The position numbers were made by a program, and so were the translations under genes. Positions 19,964-19,985 of a stretch of DNA of 19,985 bases are shown here, piece by piece. The notes beneath the pieces were generated by a model, which saw nothing but the letters and a program-made list of their open reading frames with translations, ran no database searches and was not told the origin of the DNA. Origin of the DNA: Thermoleophilaceae bacterium (GTDB lineage Bacteria > Actinomycetota > Thermoleophilia > Solirubrobacterales > Thermoleophilaceae). How positions within the stretch are numbered: position 1 is the stretch's first letter; each line of letters begins with the position of its first letter. The DNA is taken from assembly GCA_013813135.1 (NCBI GenBank), contig JACCSF010000107.1:1-19985 (forward strand). Reading direction: 5' to 3'.

Positions 19964-19985
19964 CGGCGACGGGGCGGCCGCAAGG

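Overview
This window is very GC-rich, densely coded bacterial DNA. The strong G/C bias at third codon positions, the frequent GTG/TTG starts, and a gene set of CysO/CysM-type cysteine synthesis, MoeZ-like E1, Suf-only Fe-S assembly and an actinobacterial QueA-like protein all point to Actinomycetota. Class Thermoleophilia (Solirubrobacterales-like) is my best guess; it is inferred from gene style and was not tested against a database.

Layout. 1-1140 (+): end of one ferritin-like protein, a second ferritin-like protein with a twin-arginine signal, then a TatA translocase subunit. 1148-4267 (-): a sulfur-carrier cysteine cluster, read as rhodanese-E1 fusion (MoeZ-like), CysO sulfur carrier, a decayed GNAT fragment, a cupin, and CysM. 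4510-6149 (+): a membrane NarL-type sensor kinase and its response regulator. 6226-6825 (+): a SCO1/SenC-type thioredoxin-fold lipid-side or membrane-anchored protein. 6878-11027 (+): a tightly overlapping Fe-S operon of an Rrf2 regulator with three cysteines, SufC, SufD, SufS and SufU. 11093-12671 (-): a small thioredoxin-fold (GST-N/glutaredoxin-like) gene and, upstream of it, a broken GH20 beta-hexosaminidase. 12753-14153 (+): SufB, the missing scaffold partner, outside the operon with its own promoter. 14213-14998 (+): a SAM methyltransferase, tail-to-tail and overlapping with QueA. 14979-16705 (-): SDR oxidoreductase and QueA-like enzyme. 16756-18523 (-): a soluble GAF sensor kinase and its NarL-type regulator. 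18603-19187 (-): an exported, membrane-anchored unknown protein. 19262-19963 (+): a SpoIIM-family membrane protein.

How the genes fit together. Two sulfur-handling systems lie side by side. In the first, the E1/rhodanese protein should activate and thiolate the C-terminus of CysO, and CysM should then use CysO-thiocarboxylate and O-phosphoserine to make cysteine. In the second, SufS takes sulfur from cysteine, SufU relays it, and SufBCD builds Fe-S clusters under control of the Rrf2 protein. 

The most notable things found are: (1) a repeated TAGnnT box about 6-10 nt before the start codon of about ten genes on both strands, which looks like -10 promoters of leaderless mRNAs; (2) a suf locus split by an inverted 1.7-kb island; (3) a SufU lacking the usual insertion between its second and third zinc cysteines; (4) a CysO ending in Gly-Gly-Gly-Arg, so probably needing C-terminal trimming, next to an E1 with the rhodanese domain at the 'wrong' end; (5) a 12-bp perfect inverted repeat spanning the moeZ stop codon with an alternative pairing; (6) a GH20 gene with four same-direction frameshifts and an internal loss. 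No tRNA, rRNA, CRISPR array or insertion sequence was seen, and no gene-free stretch exceeds 300 bases.
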